Part shown: piece after piece, positions 24,301 to 34,053 of the stretch
Layout: every line of letters begins with the position of its first letter
Numbering within the stretch: the stretch's first letter is position 1
Assembly (NCBI GenBank): GCA_949358305.1
Contig: OX442316.1
Coordinates: 15,376,001 to 15,440,000 of the forward strand
Direction: 5' to 3'
DNA: 64,000 nt
From: Strigamia acuminata
Lineage: Eukaryota; Arthropoda; Chilopoda; Geophilomorpha; Linotaeniidae
The notes under the pieces: generated by a model
What the model was told of the DNA's origin: nothing
What the model saw: the letters and a program-made list of their open reading frames with translations, nothing else
Databases searched by the model: none
Translations under genes and position numbers: made by a program

Positions 24301-27300
24301 GTTCTATTGTACGGAGTCCTTTCTTTTCTCAAGAGTCTAGTTTAAATTCTCTAGTTTGAGCGTTTTCTTCATCTTTCAGTCATGAATAAAGTCTGTTTAT
24401 CAAATGTGACGCCATGGAAATCCAATATTGCAGTGCAAACTCAACTCGTTTCTCCATGTTTGCATGTGATAAATGTCATCATCATCAATTTGATTAGACG
24501 AATTTTTTTTCTTCCTTCAAGTAACGACCCGCATTTCATGTTAGTTTCCCATGAATAAACTCTGCAGAAATTGCTTTGAAATGTTAATACTACCTCTTGT
24601 TTCTGCTTAAATTTGAATTTGCGGAATAAAAGGAATCGAATTACATTTTAAAGTTGTCAAATTGAAAAATATTTTTTATTTTTTATTGTTCTGAACAAAC
24701 TTTTTTGAAGGGGTCTTGTTTCTCTGCCACTTTTGGCGGATATCGACAGTTGGGTCAACCCTAATTGATCCCAGTTCAACACCAGGGGCCCACAAGGTCG
24801 ATTAATCTGTCACTAGGTGTCAAAATTCTGGAAGACAGCAAAAATTATCAATAGTTTATTTGTTTAATATTTACACTCAGTTTTACGTCGTAAATAAAAT
24901 AGTAGACTGGTTTATAAATATAAACAAGTTTAAATGACCTAGATGTACCTTCTACTTTTAGACATGGATTTTAGGCAAAAATTGCGTCTCTGAATTGGAA
25001 TTTTATGGTATATTGTAAAATATATTTACAAAATTTGCTAAGACATGAAGCAAATTAATAATTATATGAATAACAAATGAATGATGTTATTCATGGCTTG
25101 TCCAATATCTTATACCTAAACACCGTACTTTAAAGAAAAAGTTTCGCCAGGGGGCGCCCCCTATTGTGGGTTTCCGGAAAAATTTGGTCAGCCTTGTAAA
25201 TAGTGGAAAATTAAACGATTGACTGCGCTAATAGAGAGTTTGCAAGATGCATTTTTCCCTTATTTTGCTCTACGATACACTATTTTAGTGCCATATCGTA
25301 AGGGAAAAATCTTTAGTGTATCGTTTTCAACACTAAATTAAAATATAACGCAGCCAATCAGAATTGAGAACACTATATTGTTAGCTCCGCCCATTGCAAA
25401 TAGCGATTATTTTGTTGTCCCGATCAAACACATCAGTCATGTAGGTACGTAGATTGAATGATAAGTGAGGTCCAAAATTGAATTTTAGGCCCAAAACCAT
25501 ACTTTATAGGCATAATAATAGAATTTTATGCAGAAATTTGCACATTTACGCCCCCAAATTGAATTTTTAGGCCCAAAATTACTAACTGTCAGTAGTTGGC
25601 TGAAATAGTGTAGTGATAAGGGAAAAGTGCAGCCCGCAAAAACTTAATTTATCATTTTTCCCTTACACTATTTTTATACCGTACAGTCTTTAACTGTAAG
25701 GAAAAAATGCATCCCGCAAACTCTCTATTTTCAGTTTGGTGTTAGAGTTATGAGTTTTCAATTCAACCATATTTACAGGTATGTCAAGAGTTTTCGTATA
25801 CAGTGGTGGTCAAAAGTTTAGCACCACTACCTTCACTTGCACTATTTTGTGTTTTGACAAAAACGTAAAGCCTGCAGCATCTTTCTGATAAAAAATATGA
25901 ATTCAGCATTAAATTCTGCCTTGGAAAATGTTAAAAAATTTAAACAAATCATCCATCGTAATTAATAATAGTAATTTTTAGTGTTTGTGTACAAATTTTT
26001 GCTGGTCAAAAGTTTAGCACCACATTCAAAAAAGCACAAAAAAACCCGGTTTCTTCAGAAAATCATTGTTTATTTGAACAATACATTTCAATATTATGTT
26101 GGTTAACCAAAATTTTGTAAGTGTGATTGTGCAGGCCAAGTCAAAACTTAAATGTGATGGGTTTGGAACACTGAGCAATTGGCTTGACTTTGTGCTTAGA
26201 ATCATTTTCCTGCTGAAATATCCAAGTCAAAGGCAGTTTATCATCTTCAAATGGAAGCATAACAATCCTCCAATACTTTTTTATAAGTTTATTGGTCCTT
26301 GATACCCTTAATTCAATGTTATGGACCGACACACATACAGGAAACCAGGGCTGGACTGGGAACAAATTTATTGGCGGGAAATCTGGGTGTCCGGGCCACA
26401 ATAAATGAAGTCGGGACAGGCCACAGCGGGCCGCGACATGCCACAGCGGCCACGGGCCACCGGGAAACTCCCGGTAGCCCGCCGGGCCAGTCCAGCTCTG
26501 CAGGAAACCATCCCCAAGCCATTTTACCATTGGGATCGTTTTTCTGTATGTGTATCGGTCCACAACATTGAATTAAGGGTATCATGGACCAATATACTTA
26601 TAAAAAAGTATTGGAAGATTGATTGTTGTGCTTCCATTTGAAGATGATAAACTGCCTTTGACTTGGATATTTCAGCAGGAAAATGATTCTAAGCACAAAG
26701 TCAAACCCATCACATTTAAGTTTTGACGTGGCCTGCACAATCACACATACAAAATTTTGGTTAACCAACATAATATTGAAATGTATTGTTCAAATAAACA
26801 ATGATTTTCTGAAGCAACCGGGTTTTTTTTGTGCTTTTTTGAATGTGGTGCTAAACTTTTGACCAGCAAAAATTTGTACACAAACACTAAAAATTACTAT
26901 TATTAATTACGATGGATGATTTGTTTAAATTTTTTAACATTTTCCAAGGCAGAATTTAATGCTGAATTCATATTTTTTATCAGAAAGATGCTGCAGGCTT
27001 TACTTTTTTGTCAAAACACAAAATAGTGCAAGTGAAGGTAGTGGTGCTAAACTTTTGGCCACCACTGTATGTCGCAAAATGTCTATTCTGATGAAACATT
27101 CAGTAATATTTGTACACAATGTGAAATAATTATGAGATGCGCATTCATTCATTCACCACGGTGATATGGTTGCATTAAGCAGGATCAAGTCTAGGGTTCT
27201 TGGGTAGTCAGGGTCAACTTATTAAATCGCTTGAGTGGACTTAATTGCATTCTCTTTGTGGTTTCTACGGTAATGGAATTTTTTGTTGGATTAAAATTTT

Positions 27301-27582
27301 CCTTTAAAATAAATAGCTTCATTTCAATGTTTGTATTCATCAAGAGGGTGGGACGGGGATGACTTCGTTTATCTTCGTCAGTAGTTGTTCTTTTTCATTT
27401 CCGGTATGTCTTTTTGCTTTCTTTATACTTTTGTTTTAATTTGTATAATTTTTTTTGAACTTTTAGATGAAGAAATGGAAATTGATGAAGTTGATGTTCC
27501 AACTGAATTCGGCGCTAATGAAGATGGATTAATGTTGAGCATGCCAAGTTTTCACAGTATTTTTGAGGAAAAAAGCTGTTGA
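12344..27582 (+). CDS. SNAPC1: snRNA-activating protein complex subunit 1 (SNAP43/SNAPC1)
   Basis: Ten coding exons: 12344-12351, 12422-12553, 12965-12995, 13052-13180, 14280-14420, 14937-15035, 16426-16532, 17365-17446, 22916-23123, 27467-27582. They total 1053 bases (350 codons plus stop); all introns are GT-AG and all phases agree. SNAPC1 is a core subunit of the nuclear complex that binds the proximal sequence element of snRNA promoters for RNA polymerases II and III. The conserved N-terminal half is clear: GVRVDLEELLRRFQKTKCVR, then FEEYAKLWKEMKLSYMF, YCLPPHSFQWRTGGLYLLYS and FVYWKLRQYNAFTFVAFPRQ. The next ~100 residues are less conserved. Exon 9 (residues ~244-312) is strongly basic with R/K/S clusters, and exon 10 starts acidic (DEEMEIDEVDVP). 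Total length is close to the ~370 residues of vertebrate SNAPC1. The two last introns (5.5 and 4.3 kb) are filled with repeats. The start ATG follows an AAC context and precedes an 8-base first coding exon, so the start is inferred from frame and family alignment. Confidence 0.93.
13377..13620. repeat. Minisatellite, 31-bp unit, ~8 copies
   Basis: The unit begins TCTAAATTGAACAAAACGAC and ends GGAAATAAATG, exactly 31 bp in the central copies, with degenerate copies at the left. It lies in SNAPC1 intron 4. Confidence 0.9.
15068..15241. mobile_element. pogo/Tc1-like MITE, copy 1
   Basis: The left end is TA then CAGTCGAAACTCTTTATAAC, followed by GATATAACGAAT words in both orientations. The right end ATTCGTTATA is damaged. 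The near-complete copy at 54763-54930 defines the family. CAG ends with a TA target fit the Tc1/mariner superfamily. It lies in SNAPC1 intron 6, next to further nested elements. Confidence 0.65.
15360..15762 (+). mobile_element. piggyBac-like MITE, copy 1, flanked by TTAA
   Basis: The ends are CCTTCCCATAGCC and the inverted GGCTATGGGAAGG, with TTAA immediately outside both (15356-15359 and 15763-15766). TTAA target duplications and CC-starting ends are the piggyBac hallmark. Two further copies, at 53800-54203 (reverse) and 60727-60949 (truncated), share internal stretches such as GGCGCTCCCATTAAGGGTGT. There is no transposase ORF, though a short conserved frame (HTDGKAVYDAPIKGVLCYKY in copy 2) recurs between copies. 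Confidence 0.75.
15805..16033. mobile_element. MITE with TIR TAGCTGCATTCA, copy 1
   Basis: The left end TAGCTGCATTCAGAAAGTCG and right end TTTTTTGAATGCAGCTA are inverted. Related copies: 42904-43279, an interrupted copy starting at 54729, and a lone right end at 38864-38880. Internal sequence is rich in GTGTTT and its complement. The superfamily is not determined. Confidence 0.65.
16987..17226. repeat. TATCGG-rich repeat, copy 1
   Basis: It starts TTAGACTTTGACCGATATTG and carries many CCGATA/TATCGG words in both orientations. A second copy with the same left end is at 39472-39640, and a short remnant is near 57655-57690. The structure resembles hAT-type MITEs with TATCGG ends (inference). 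It lies in SNAPC1 intron 7. Confidence 0.5.
18065..18258. mobile_element. MITE with TIR AAAGGCTTTTAT, copy 1
   Basis: The left end AAAGGCTTTTATTTAACTTG and right end GCAAAAGCCTTT are inverted. The body shares AGTAGCGCACTCTGGC and GCGATTTGAAGCA with copy 2 at 23673-23951. A (GT)n run lies inside. It is in SNAPC1 intron 8. Confidence 0.6.
18655..18690. repeat. Perfect 12-bp hairpin
   Basis: TTGTTATGTGTG and its exact inverse CACACATAACAA are separated by about 12 bases. It may be the end of a transposable element; about 150 bp downstream is the fragment shared with 61441-61487. Confidence 0.5.
18826..18875 (+). repeat. Dispersed fragment shared with 61441-61487
   Basis: TTTGCTGTCAGTATTGGTCT followed by GTGGTGAGAGAAGTAAG matches, in reverse orientation, the sequence at 61441-61487 with two or three mismatches over about 43 bp. 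Solo-LTR remnants are one possibility; no LTR boundary is proven. Confidence 0.45.
19838..20259. mobile_element. MITE family with TATACTC ends, copy 1
   Basis: Inverted ends of about 60 bp start TATACTCGAGTTGCACTCAA and include CTCCCATTGGTCGAGCCAG. The same family is at 44500-44922 and 40471-41110; internal blocks such as GCCTAGGCA and CACTACACCAGTGATACGG recur between copies. There is no coding capacity. It lies in SNAPC1 intron 8. Confidence 0.75.
21066..21176 (+). pseudogene. 5S rRNA-derived sequence, copy 1
   Basis: A full-length but decayed 5S-like stretch reads ACGGCTCATCACGCC, then GAAGTTAAGCAGCATTGGGC (internal control region), CTGGTCAGTAGTTGGA, and ends AGGTGCCGTTAAT. The box C region (normally GGATGGGTGACC) is damaged, so it is unlikely to be a working 5S gene. 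It shares the unusual GTTTCCATTAGAA upstream of box A with the copy at 58318-58425, suggesting a common 5S-derived parent, possibly a 5S-headed SINE. It lies in SNAPC1 intron 8. Confidence 0.75.
21380..21478. repeat. Small inverted-repeat element
   Basis: CTTGAGCATGCAGGAAAGCC at the left is matched in inverted form by CATTCCTGCATTGCTTAAG at the right, imperfectly, around a ~60-bp loop. It is a possible MITE remnant. Confidence 0.4.
21591..22115. repeat. Minisatellite, 20-21-bp unit, ~25 copies
   Basis: The unit GAGTTAAAAACGTGTTTTCG (with an extra A in many copies) gives a 20-21-bp period. Each unit contains the short palindrome AAAACGTGTTTT. Homogeneous in the centre, it degenerates at both ends. 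A hAT-like terminus (inverted GGGTTGCACCGAA) lies about 40 bp beyond the right end. Long open frames here are repeat by-products. It is in SNAPC1 intron 8. Confidence 0.92.
23673..23951. mobile_element. MITE with TIR AAAGGCTTTTAT, copy 2
   Basis: AAAGGCTTTTATTTAACTTG on the left and ATAAAAGCCTTT on the right are inverted. It is longer than copy 1 (18065-18258) by an internal segment. It lies in SNAPC1 intron 9. Confidence 0.65.
24006..24207. mobile_element. Inverted-repeat element enclosing a TTAGG array
   Basis: Perfect 28-bp inverted ends (CACTTTAGCGACGCTCATTT and continuing to GCGACG) enclose about 110 bp that is almost entirely TTAGG/TCAGG repeats (24063-24174). Each end is itself a near-duplication of the word TTTTAGCGACG. 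TTAGG is the ancestral arthropod telomere repeat. There is no coding capacity. It lies in SNAPC1 intron 9. Confidence 0.8.
25231..25728. mobile_element. MITE with TIR TAGAGAGTTTGC
   Basis: The left end starts ATAGAGAGTTTGCAAGATGC and continues into ATTTTTCCCTTA; the right end is its inverse with few mismatches, ending GCAAACTCTCTAT. Internal sub-copies of TAAGGGAAAAA and ACACTATTTT are also inverted. A related tandem stretch is at 45600-45830. Confidence 0.65.
25801..27067. mobile_element. Tc1-like element as a 1.27-kb palindrome (two half copies head to head)
   Basis: The outer ends are TA then CAGTGGTGGTCAAAAGTTTA, and the inverse then TA. The arms 25801-26340 and 26545-27067 are near-identical inverse copies of the 3' half of a Tc1/mariner element. 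Each arm encodes the end of a Tc1 transposase: PLTWIFQQENDSKHK is read on the minus strand in the left arm, where the family normally has QQDNDPKH, so the catalytic Asp is Glu here. A GC-rich 200-bp centre, itself partly self-complementary (GGCTGGACTGG and CCAGTCCAGC), separates the arms. It is not able to code for a whole transposase. Confidence 0.85.
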
Positions 27583-27866
27583 AATGTATCAAATTTCGTG
27601 CTAAAGTGTGTGCAAATTAATTGTGCAGTGAAATATGTTGTGAGTGTTGTCAAACTTATTTATTTGAGGTGTTGATGTGATATACAACTTTAAGTGTACT
27701 TTCTTTTCGTCGTTTGTGGTAATGTGTGCCAGGCTTGACGTCACTAAGTCGCGGCTTTTGTACGTAGAATCCCGAACTGCTTTTTCCAATTATATCTTGG
27801 TGTTTGGAAAATTGATTGTGTTTGTAGGAATGCTTAGATCGCTGCTCGGGTCCAGCAAATTGTGGA

Positions 27867-27872
27867 AATAAA
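27867..27872 (+). terminator. Polyadenylation signal of SNAPC1
   Basis: AATAAA lies 285 bases past the SNAPC1 stop, followed within 15-25 bases by a GT-rich stretch (GTTGTTGTTTTG). It is the first canonical signal after the stop, immediately before the downstream minisatellite. Confidence 0.55.
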
Positions 27873-27934
27873 AGTTGTTGTTTTGAAGAATGTTTTTATT
27901 TCGTGATTTCTTGAAAAGTTGTGAAATTTAGCAC

Positions 27935-28440
27935 TTTTTTCTAATATTTTTCACAATTTTTCTAATATTTTTCACAATTTTTCTAATATTTTTCACAATT
28001 TTTCTAATATTTTTCACAATTTTTATACAATTTGACACATTTTTATACAATTTGACACATTTTCTCTAAAATTTGGCACATTTTCTCTAAAATTTGGCAC
28101 ATTTTCTCTAAAATTTGGCACATTTTCTTTAAAATTTGGCACATTTTCTCTAAAATTTGGCACATTTTCTTAAAATTTGGCACATTTTCGTTAAAATTTG
28201 ACATTTTTCTCTAAAATTTGACATTTTTCTCTAAAATTTGACATTTTTCTCTAAAATTTGACATTTTTCTCTAAAATTTGACATTTTTCTCTAAAATTTG
28301 TCACATTTTCTCTAAAATTTGACATTTTTCTCTAAAATTTGTCATAATTTCCCTAAAATTTGTCACATTTTCTCTAAAATTTGTCACATTTTCTCTAAAA
28401 TTTGTCTCATTTTCTCTAAAATTTGTCCCAATGTGACAAA
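27935..28440. repeat. Compound minisatellite, 20-21-bp units
   Basis: Successive blocks have related units: CTAATATTTTTCACAATTTT (21 bp), TTTTATACAATTTGACACA, AAAATTTGGCACATTTTCTC (21 bp) and AAAATTTGACATTTTTCTCT (20 bp). The unit shifts from 21 to 20 bp by loss of one base. It starts about 60 bp after the SNAPC1 poly(A) signal. Confidence 0.9.
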
Positions 28441-29688
28441 ATTTATTAAATTTTAGAAAAAAATTTAAAAAAAAAATTATCAACATTGTTGCGAGGGAGG
28501 CCATTCGTGAGGAACTTTGTTTCATGTTATTAAACCAGCAGAAATTAATGCCCGGTTCTGTTATTCCGCACTCCAAGGGAATATACATTTTTCTTTTTCG
28601 TACTCAAATATTAAAGCAATTTTTTATCAAGTGTTTGCTCGACTACATTTATTACATTCTGCATATTTCATCATTTACGTCTCTCGTTTCTCATTTTTTC
28701 TCCTCTCGTTCGCTTTGTTTTCGTTCCACAACCGAGAAATTTTTCTTAATGTTTAAATATTTGATTTCATTTCTTCGGGTTGCACGCTGAAAGAAAAATA
28801 ATTTTTTTTTTATCTCAATATATATTTATTTATTTTTACCTTTTTTCGGTGCTTCAAATTGAATCATTTTAATGCATTAAAAATGACAAATAGAAAGCTT
28901 TCGCTGCGCGTTTTGTTTGTAAATATTTATACGCATTTTTTAACTCTTGATTGTTTTTATTCTACTCTTAATTTGCTTGTAAATCTCGCACTCAATATTT
29001 GAAAGCACTTGCTTCATGAACGCACAAGATACCACGCACTTCTGAAACTCGTAAATATTTAGTAGTGATGCAGAAGTTGAAGCTGTGGAGGAAATTCATT
29101 CTATGGAGAATTGGTTTAATTACGCGAGATGAAATCTCCACGTGAGTATAAGCAAGAAAATAAAAATAAAAAAAATTATTTCGGAAACACTTTTTAATGA
29201 ATTTTTTAATTAAATCACCGAAACATTTTTAATATTGGAATCGCTCATTTTATTTTTTGTTTAATTAGGTGCATTTAAAGTTTCTGTTTTTACCGTTTTT
29301 ACAACAACAAAACAACGCTGAAGTTGTTTTAGAAATGGAAATATGTCGGGTTTTGGTTTTTACAACCAAATTCAAAATGGCCGCCTCGAACGTGAGATTG
29401 ACGGATCAGACGATCCGATGCGTGGAATTGTAGGACAAGAAAATTTGTTTTTACACGAAAAAGCATGAATTTCTCACCAATAAAATTTATTGACACAGAA
29501 AATTTTTGTATTTACACCAAACTAATTTGTTTCCTTCTGAAATAATTTGTTTTTTCCCGAAATAATTTATTTTTTCTCAAATAATTTTTATTTACACATT
29601 CTGTATTGATATATCCTCTCATTGTGCACCCACAGCACTCTATTGGAGATCTGCCTGCGGTCTGAGAAAGGCCCGCAGGTGTCAAATA
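28441..29688. other. Spacer, AT-rich, no gene recognised
   Basis: Homopolymer-rich DNA with short open frames only. No tRNA, transposon end or conserved motif was recognised. Confidence 0.5.
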
Positions 29689-30542
29689 TCACAAAAATCA
29701 CATAAATCAATTTTTTTACTCACAAATCGATTATTTGAGTCAAAAATCGATTATTTGACTCAAAAATCGTTATTTGACTCAAAAATCGATTATTTAATTC
29801 AAAAATCGACTATTTGACTCAAAAATCGATTATTTGACTCAAAAATCGATTATTTGACTCAAAAATCAATTATTTGACTCAAAAATCAATTATTTGACTC
29901 AAAAATTGATTATTTTATTCAACAATAAATCTTTAAAAAACATTACAGATCGATATAAAAAATTGATAAAAATGGAGAAAAAACGATAAAAATCTGTAAA
30001 AATCGAGAAAAATGGAGAAAAAACGATAAAAATCGGTTTTATCGATTTTTACCGATATTTATCGATTTTTACCGATTGTTATCGATTTTTGTTAATTTTT
30101 ATCGATTTTTACCGATTTTTATCGATTTTTACCGATTTTTATTGATTTTTACCGATTTTTATCGATTTTTACCGATTTTTATCGATTTTTACCGATTTTT
30201 ATCGATTTTTACCGATTTTTATCGATTTTTACCGATTTTTATCGATTTTTACCGATTTTTATCGATTTTTACCGATTTTTATCGATTTTTACCGATTTTT
30301 ATCGATTTTACCGATTTTTACCGATTTTTATCGATTTTTACCGATTTTTATCGTTTTTTACCGTTTTTTATCGATTTTTACCGATTTTTATCGTTTTTTA
30401 CCGACTTTTATCGTTTTTTCTCCATTTTTATGAATTTTTTATATCGATCTGTAATGTTTTTTAAAGATTTATTGTTGAATAAAATAATCAATTTTTGAAT
30501 CAAATTATCGATTTTTGAGTCAAAAAATTGATTTTTGTGATT
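29689..30542. mobile_element. Foldback element made of 20-bp tandem arrays
   Basis: The ends ATCACAAAAATCA and TGATTTTTGTGA are inverted. Inside the left end is an array of GACTCAAAAATCGATTATTT (20 bp, ~11 copies). Then come inverted arms at 29925-29990 and 30408-30480 (CAGATCGATATAAAAAATTG and inverse), enclosing ~19 copies of ATCGATTTTTACCGATTTTT (20 bp). The whole is one large inverted structure. Open frames across the inner array are repeat by-products. Confidence 0.75.
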
Positions 30543-32221
30543 TCTAACATGTAATGTCATATTTTTGTATGTAATTAATTTTTTTTTTTGTAATTTTCAT
30601 TTTAATTACTTTAGTATTTTTTTTTATTTATTACACATTCCAGGACTTTGGGGTATACCCCATGGGGTAGCCCATTTGGGGTGTACCCGTGTTTTGTAGT
30701 GACCCTGTCATAAACACTTTCAGGTGAAGCATCCACTTCCAAAAATGTGAGTAAATGCTAAATTATGTTTAAATAAGGTGGCCACAACCACAATTCGTTG
30801 ATTAAATGAAAGAAATGGAATTTTTATGCACCATGTACTCGCGCGATCGCGACACAAAAGCGATACAACAAACAAGCCTAAAAACGGAAACATTTTTCCC
30901 TGATATATCATTTATTCCAATATTTTTATCAATCTTTTCCCGCGCGATTCAGCACGAGAAATACACTTCTCACTGCCAAAATTAAAAAAATAAATTCATA
31001 AAAAAAAAATATATATATATTTTATAATTTTATAATTCTATAAAAACCAAACTCCAAATCGCCTCATTTAATCAACTTCAGCACATTAATTTTCTAAATA
31101 AATTAACATTTTGGGGCGCCGAGTTTTAATTCAACTGACTAATCTGCATCGTTTAAGCCAAGCAGCAAAGCTTGTGGCAAACTTGCAGTGAAAGAGGTCT
31201 TTGATGTCAATGTGTGCTAGTAAAACTTCATTGTGCTGTGAACTTGCTTCGCGGATCCCTTGAGGACTCACCGAATCAGTACCGGCGAAGTAATTAAAAG
31301 TTGGCCTGACATTCGCTTCATTTCAAATGTGTGTGATGAGCAATGGAAAAACAGGTTCGGGGGAAACAGATCTTTCCCTCGTGCACAAACTTTTGCCACT
31401 TGACAGCAATACCAACTCAAACTTCGCCCAATCAACTATTCATGCGACACCAGATTAAAACTCGCATTTCTAGCATTTTAGCCAGCAAAAAAAATCCAAT
31501 TACTGCACGGGTTTGCTAATATTCTTGTTGCACTTTTATTTCCAAGCACACTCGACCCCGAGCTCCCTCGCAACGATTCCGATTAATTTAACGGCCGAAC
31601 GGGCACTTAAAAACGCGTTGATGTATACGCAGTCAACATTTGGGCGCGTATAAACGCTCGGTGTATGCGAAATGATTGTGGTCGGTAATCGGTGTCATAT
31701 TTTGGTCGGGTTAAGCCCAAAACGCGAAAATGGATGTGTATTATTCGTGCATAAAGTATATGCGATATTCCAATAAACCGAGGTAATAAAAATGTGAATA
31801 TATCGATTGGAATTGATGTGGTTTATCCAAGGAGGTGAGTTATTGGGTAGAGATGTATTGGAGTGTGGATTATGCAGTGGTGACTGATGGATAAGACCAA
31901 CGGGGCGGGATAAGGATGTGCGAGTCGTCTTTGGACTAATAAAGAGCAAAGAACGGCGTAGAAGTGATGTCTATTCAGTTTTTAGTGATTTAGGAGTCTC
32001 AGATCAAAATTTTAAAATAGTGGAATATACTTATCAAATGGAACATATAATAATTTATGATTTATACGTGAAATGTTAGTTCTAGTTATGTGAGTTGGAT
32101 TAATTCCGCGCATGCGTTATTATTTAGGGTTGTACAATGCTGGAAAACTCGTTTGGGCCAAGATTTTGAAATCTTTGAATACTGGAAATCCAATTTACAG
32201 TTTGTATAGAAAATTATAGCA

Positions 32222-32705
32222 AAATCGAGCAAAATCTTTAAATAAATCCGCCTGAATTCTTGAGAAATTCGCCTAAATTCTTGAGAAATTCGCCTGAATT
32301 CTTGAGAAATTCGCTTGAATTCTTGAGAAATTTGCCTGAATTCTTGAGAAATCCGCCTGAAATCTTGAGAAATCCTCTGAAATCTTGAGAAATTCCCTGA
32401 ATTCTTGAGAAATCCCCTGTATTCTTGAGAAATTCGCCTGAATTCTAGAGAAATTCGCCTGAATTCTAGAGAAATTCGCCTGAATTCTAGAGAAATTCGC
32501 CTGAATTCTTGAGAAATTCGCCTGAATTCTTGAGAAATTCCCTGAATTCTTGAGAAATCCGCCTGAAATCTTGAGAAATCCGCCTGAATTCTTGAAAAAT
32601 TCGTCTGAAATCTTGAGAAATCCGCCTGAAATCTTGAGAAATCCGCCTGAAATCCTCAAAAAAAAAATCTGCCTGAAAAGCTGAGAAAATCCGTCTTAAA
32701 TCCTG
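32222..32705. repeat. Minisatellite, ~21-bp unit, ~22 copies
   Basis: The unit GCCTGAATTCTTGAGAAATT with an extra C is usually 21 bp, with 19-20-bp variants. The left flank at 32126 has AGGGTTGTACAATG, a hAT-like terminus. A minus-strand open frame of SRIQANF repeats is a by-product. Confidence 0.9.
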
Positions 32706-33634
32706 AACTCCTTACGCGATATTTATTTTAATGTGCAAAAAAACATCTATTTAGTTTACAAATTGAACCTCGGAATAGGAAAAGAAAACATTTATTCGCA
32801 GCATAATCTCTTCGAGGCCCTGGGTAACAATTAATTCCAAGTGAGGTACAGAGAAACTCTAAACGATTTTCACAGAGTTTTATTTCATCCTGAGTGAAAG
32901 TAATCAGTAAGATCTAATTTTCCTAATGCACTTCCGTAAGCCGACACCTGAAATCCGTTTTATTTACATCAGAATTGACTTTAAAATGTCCCAATATTAC
33001 TACGACTGGTTTAATCGTTTCAAGTTGCAATAGTGAATTGATTTTGTGGAATAATAACGTCATTTCAAATGAAAACACGGTAAACATACATAAACGGATC
33101 GAAGAGGTTCCTTTATTGAGGATTCAGTGTTGACTATTCCTTTACTCGCGAAGAAAACCTTATTTATGCAGTTGATATCAAGAGAGTGGGATGTGGATTG
33201 AATGGTCATGATGTTCGTTGGTTTACTATTGTTAAAGTGTTCGGTGCTTCCTCCTCTTGACAGAATTGATTGAGTTCGAACCGAGATCTCTACTGACACG
33301 ACCTTTACTCCCACAGAAATTCAATCAATTGCTCGTGTAATCCAAAACGCAAGAATGTACAGTAAAATCAATCCCAGATGTAGTCTGGGACTGCAGTTTG
33401 ATCCGTCTGTCTCTGGTTGGTCAATTAGAATATGATATTTATTGTTTTACTAAGTAGTTTGGATTACATGCAATGATCCGTGTATGGAAATTTTTGTCGA
33501 AGTTGATTTATCGTCATACTTCTTTTCGTTCTTTTATTTTTCTATTAAAATAGAAAGATGAATTTTAAATATTTAAACCGGTGCAGACCAGTGGGTAATG
33601 CTGATCCATGAATATTAAATTTAAAAGAAATATG

Positions 33635-34053
33635 CAGTAGGATGTCGATTATCGGAATATCGGTTAAGCGAAAGACTGGGGTAGAAGTACACTTTACGGG
33701 CGACTCGAATTTTCATTGTTGTTGTTGTTGTTGTTGTTGTTGCTGACTTAATGACGAGTATTTCACCAGCGCTCCGCACATAAAATCGAAATAAGAAGTA
33801 TGGAAAACATGACATGGTCTTCAACACGAGGTTACGCTGAGTAAAGGTAGACCAGACCATTTAGAAAATTTTGTTTTTTTGGGTTGGGTTGCCTTAACTT
33901 AACCTAACCTAACCTAACCTAACCAGCGAAAAATTCCAGATAATGTGGGTCTACACTCCCAACAATGAAAATTCGAGTCGCCCGTAAAGTGTACTTCAGC
34001 CCAAACTTCGGTTTTAAGAAACATATCTCCCAATTAGTTCCGATAATCGAGAT
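33635..34053. mobile_element. pogo-like remnant with an inner inverted element carrying TTAGG
   Basis: The outer arms are inverted but diverged: CAGTAGGATGTCGATTATCG at the left against CCGATAATCGAG at the right, resembling pogo/Tigger ends. Inside, perfect 37-bp inverted repeats at 33684-33720 and 33961-33997 (GAAGTACACTTTACGGGCGA and on) enclose a GTT run (33716-33741) and a CCTAA array, that is TTAGG on the minus strand (33891-33924). No transposase is present. Confidence 0.7.

Noticed and set aside
30076-30498. 140-codon frame of FYRFLPIFID repeats
   Set aside because: 20-bp tandem array read through three frames; part of the foldback element.
32273-32659. 128-codon minus-strand frame of SRIQANF repeats
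   Set aside because: 21-bp tandem array by-product.
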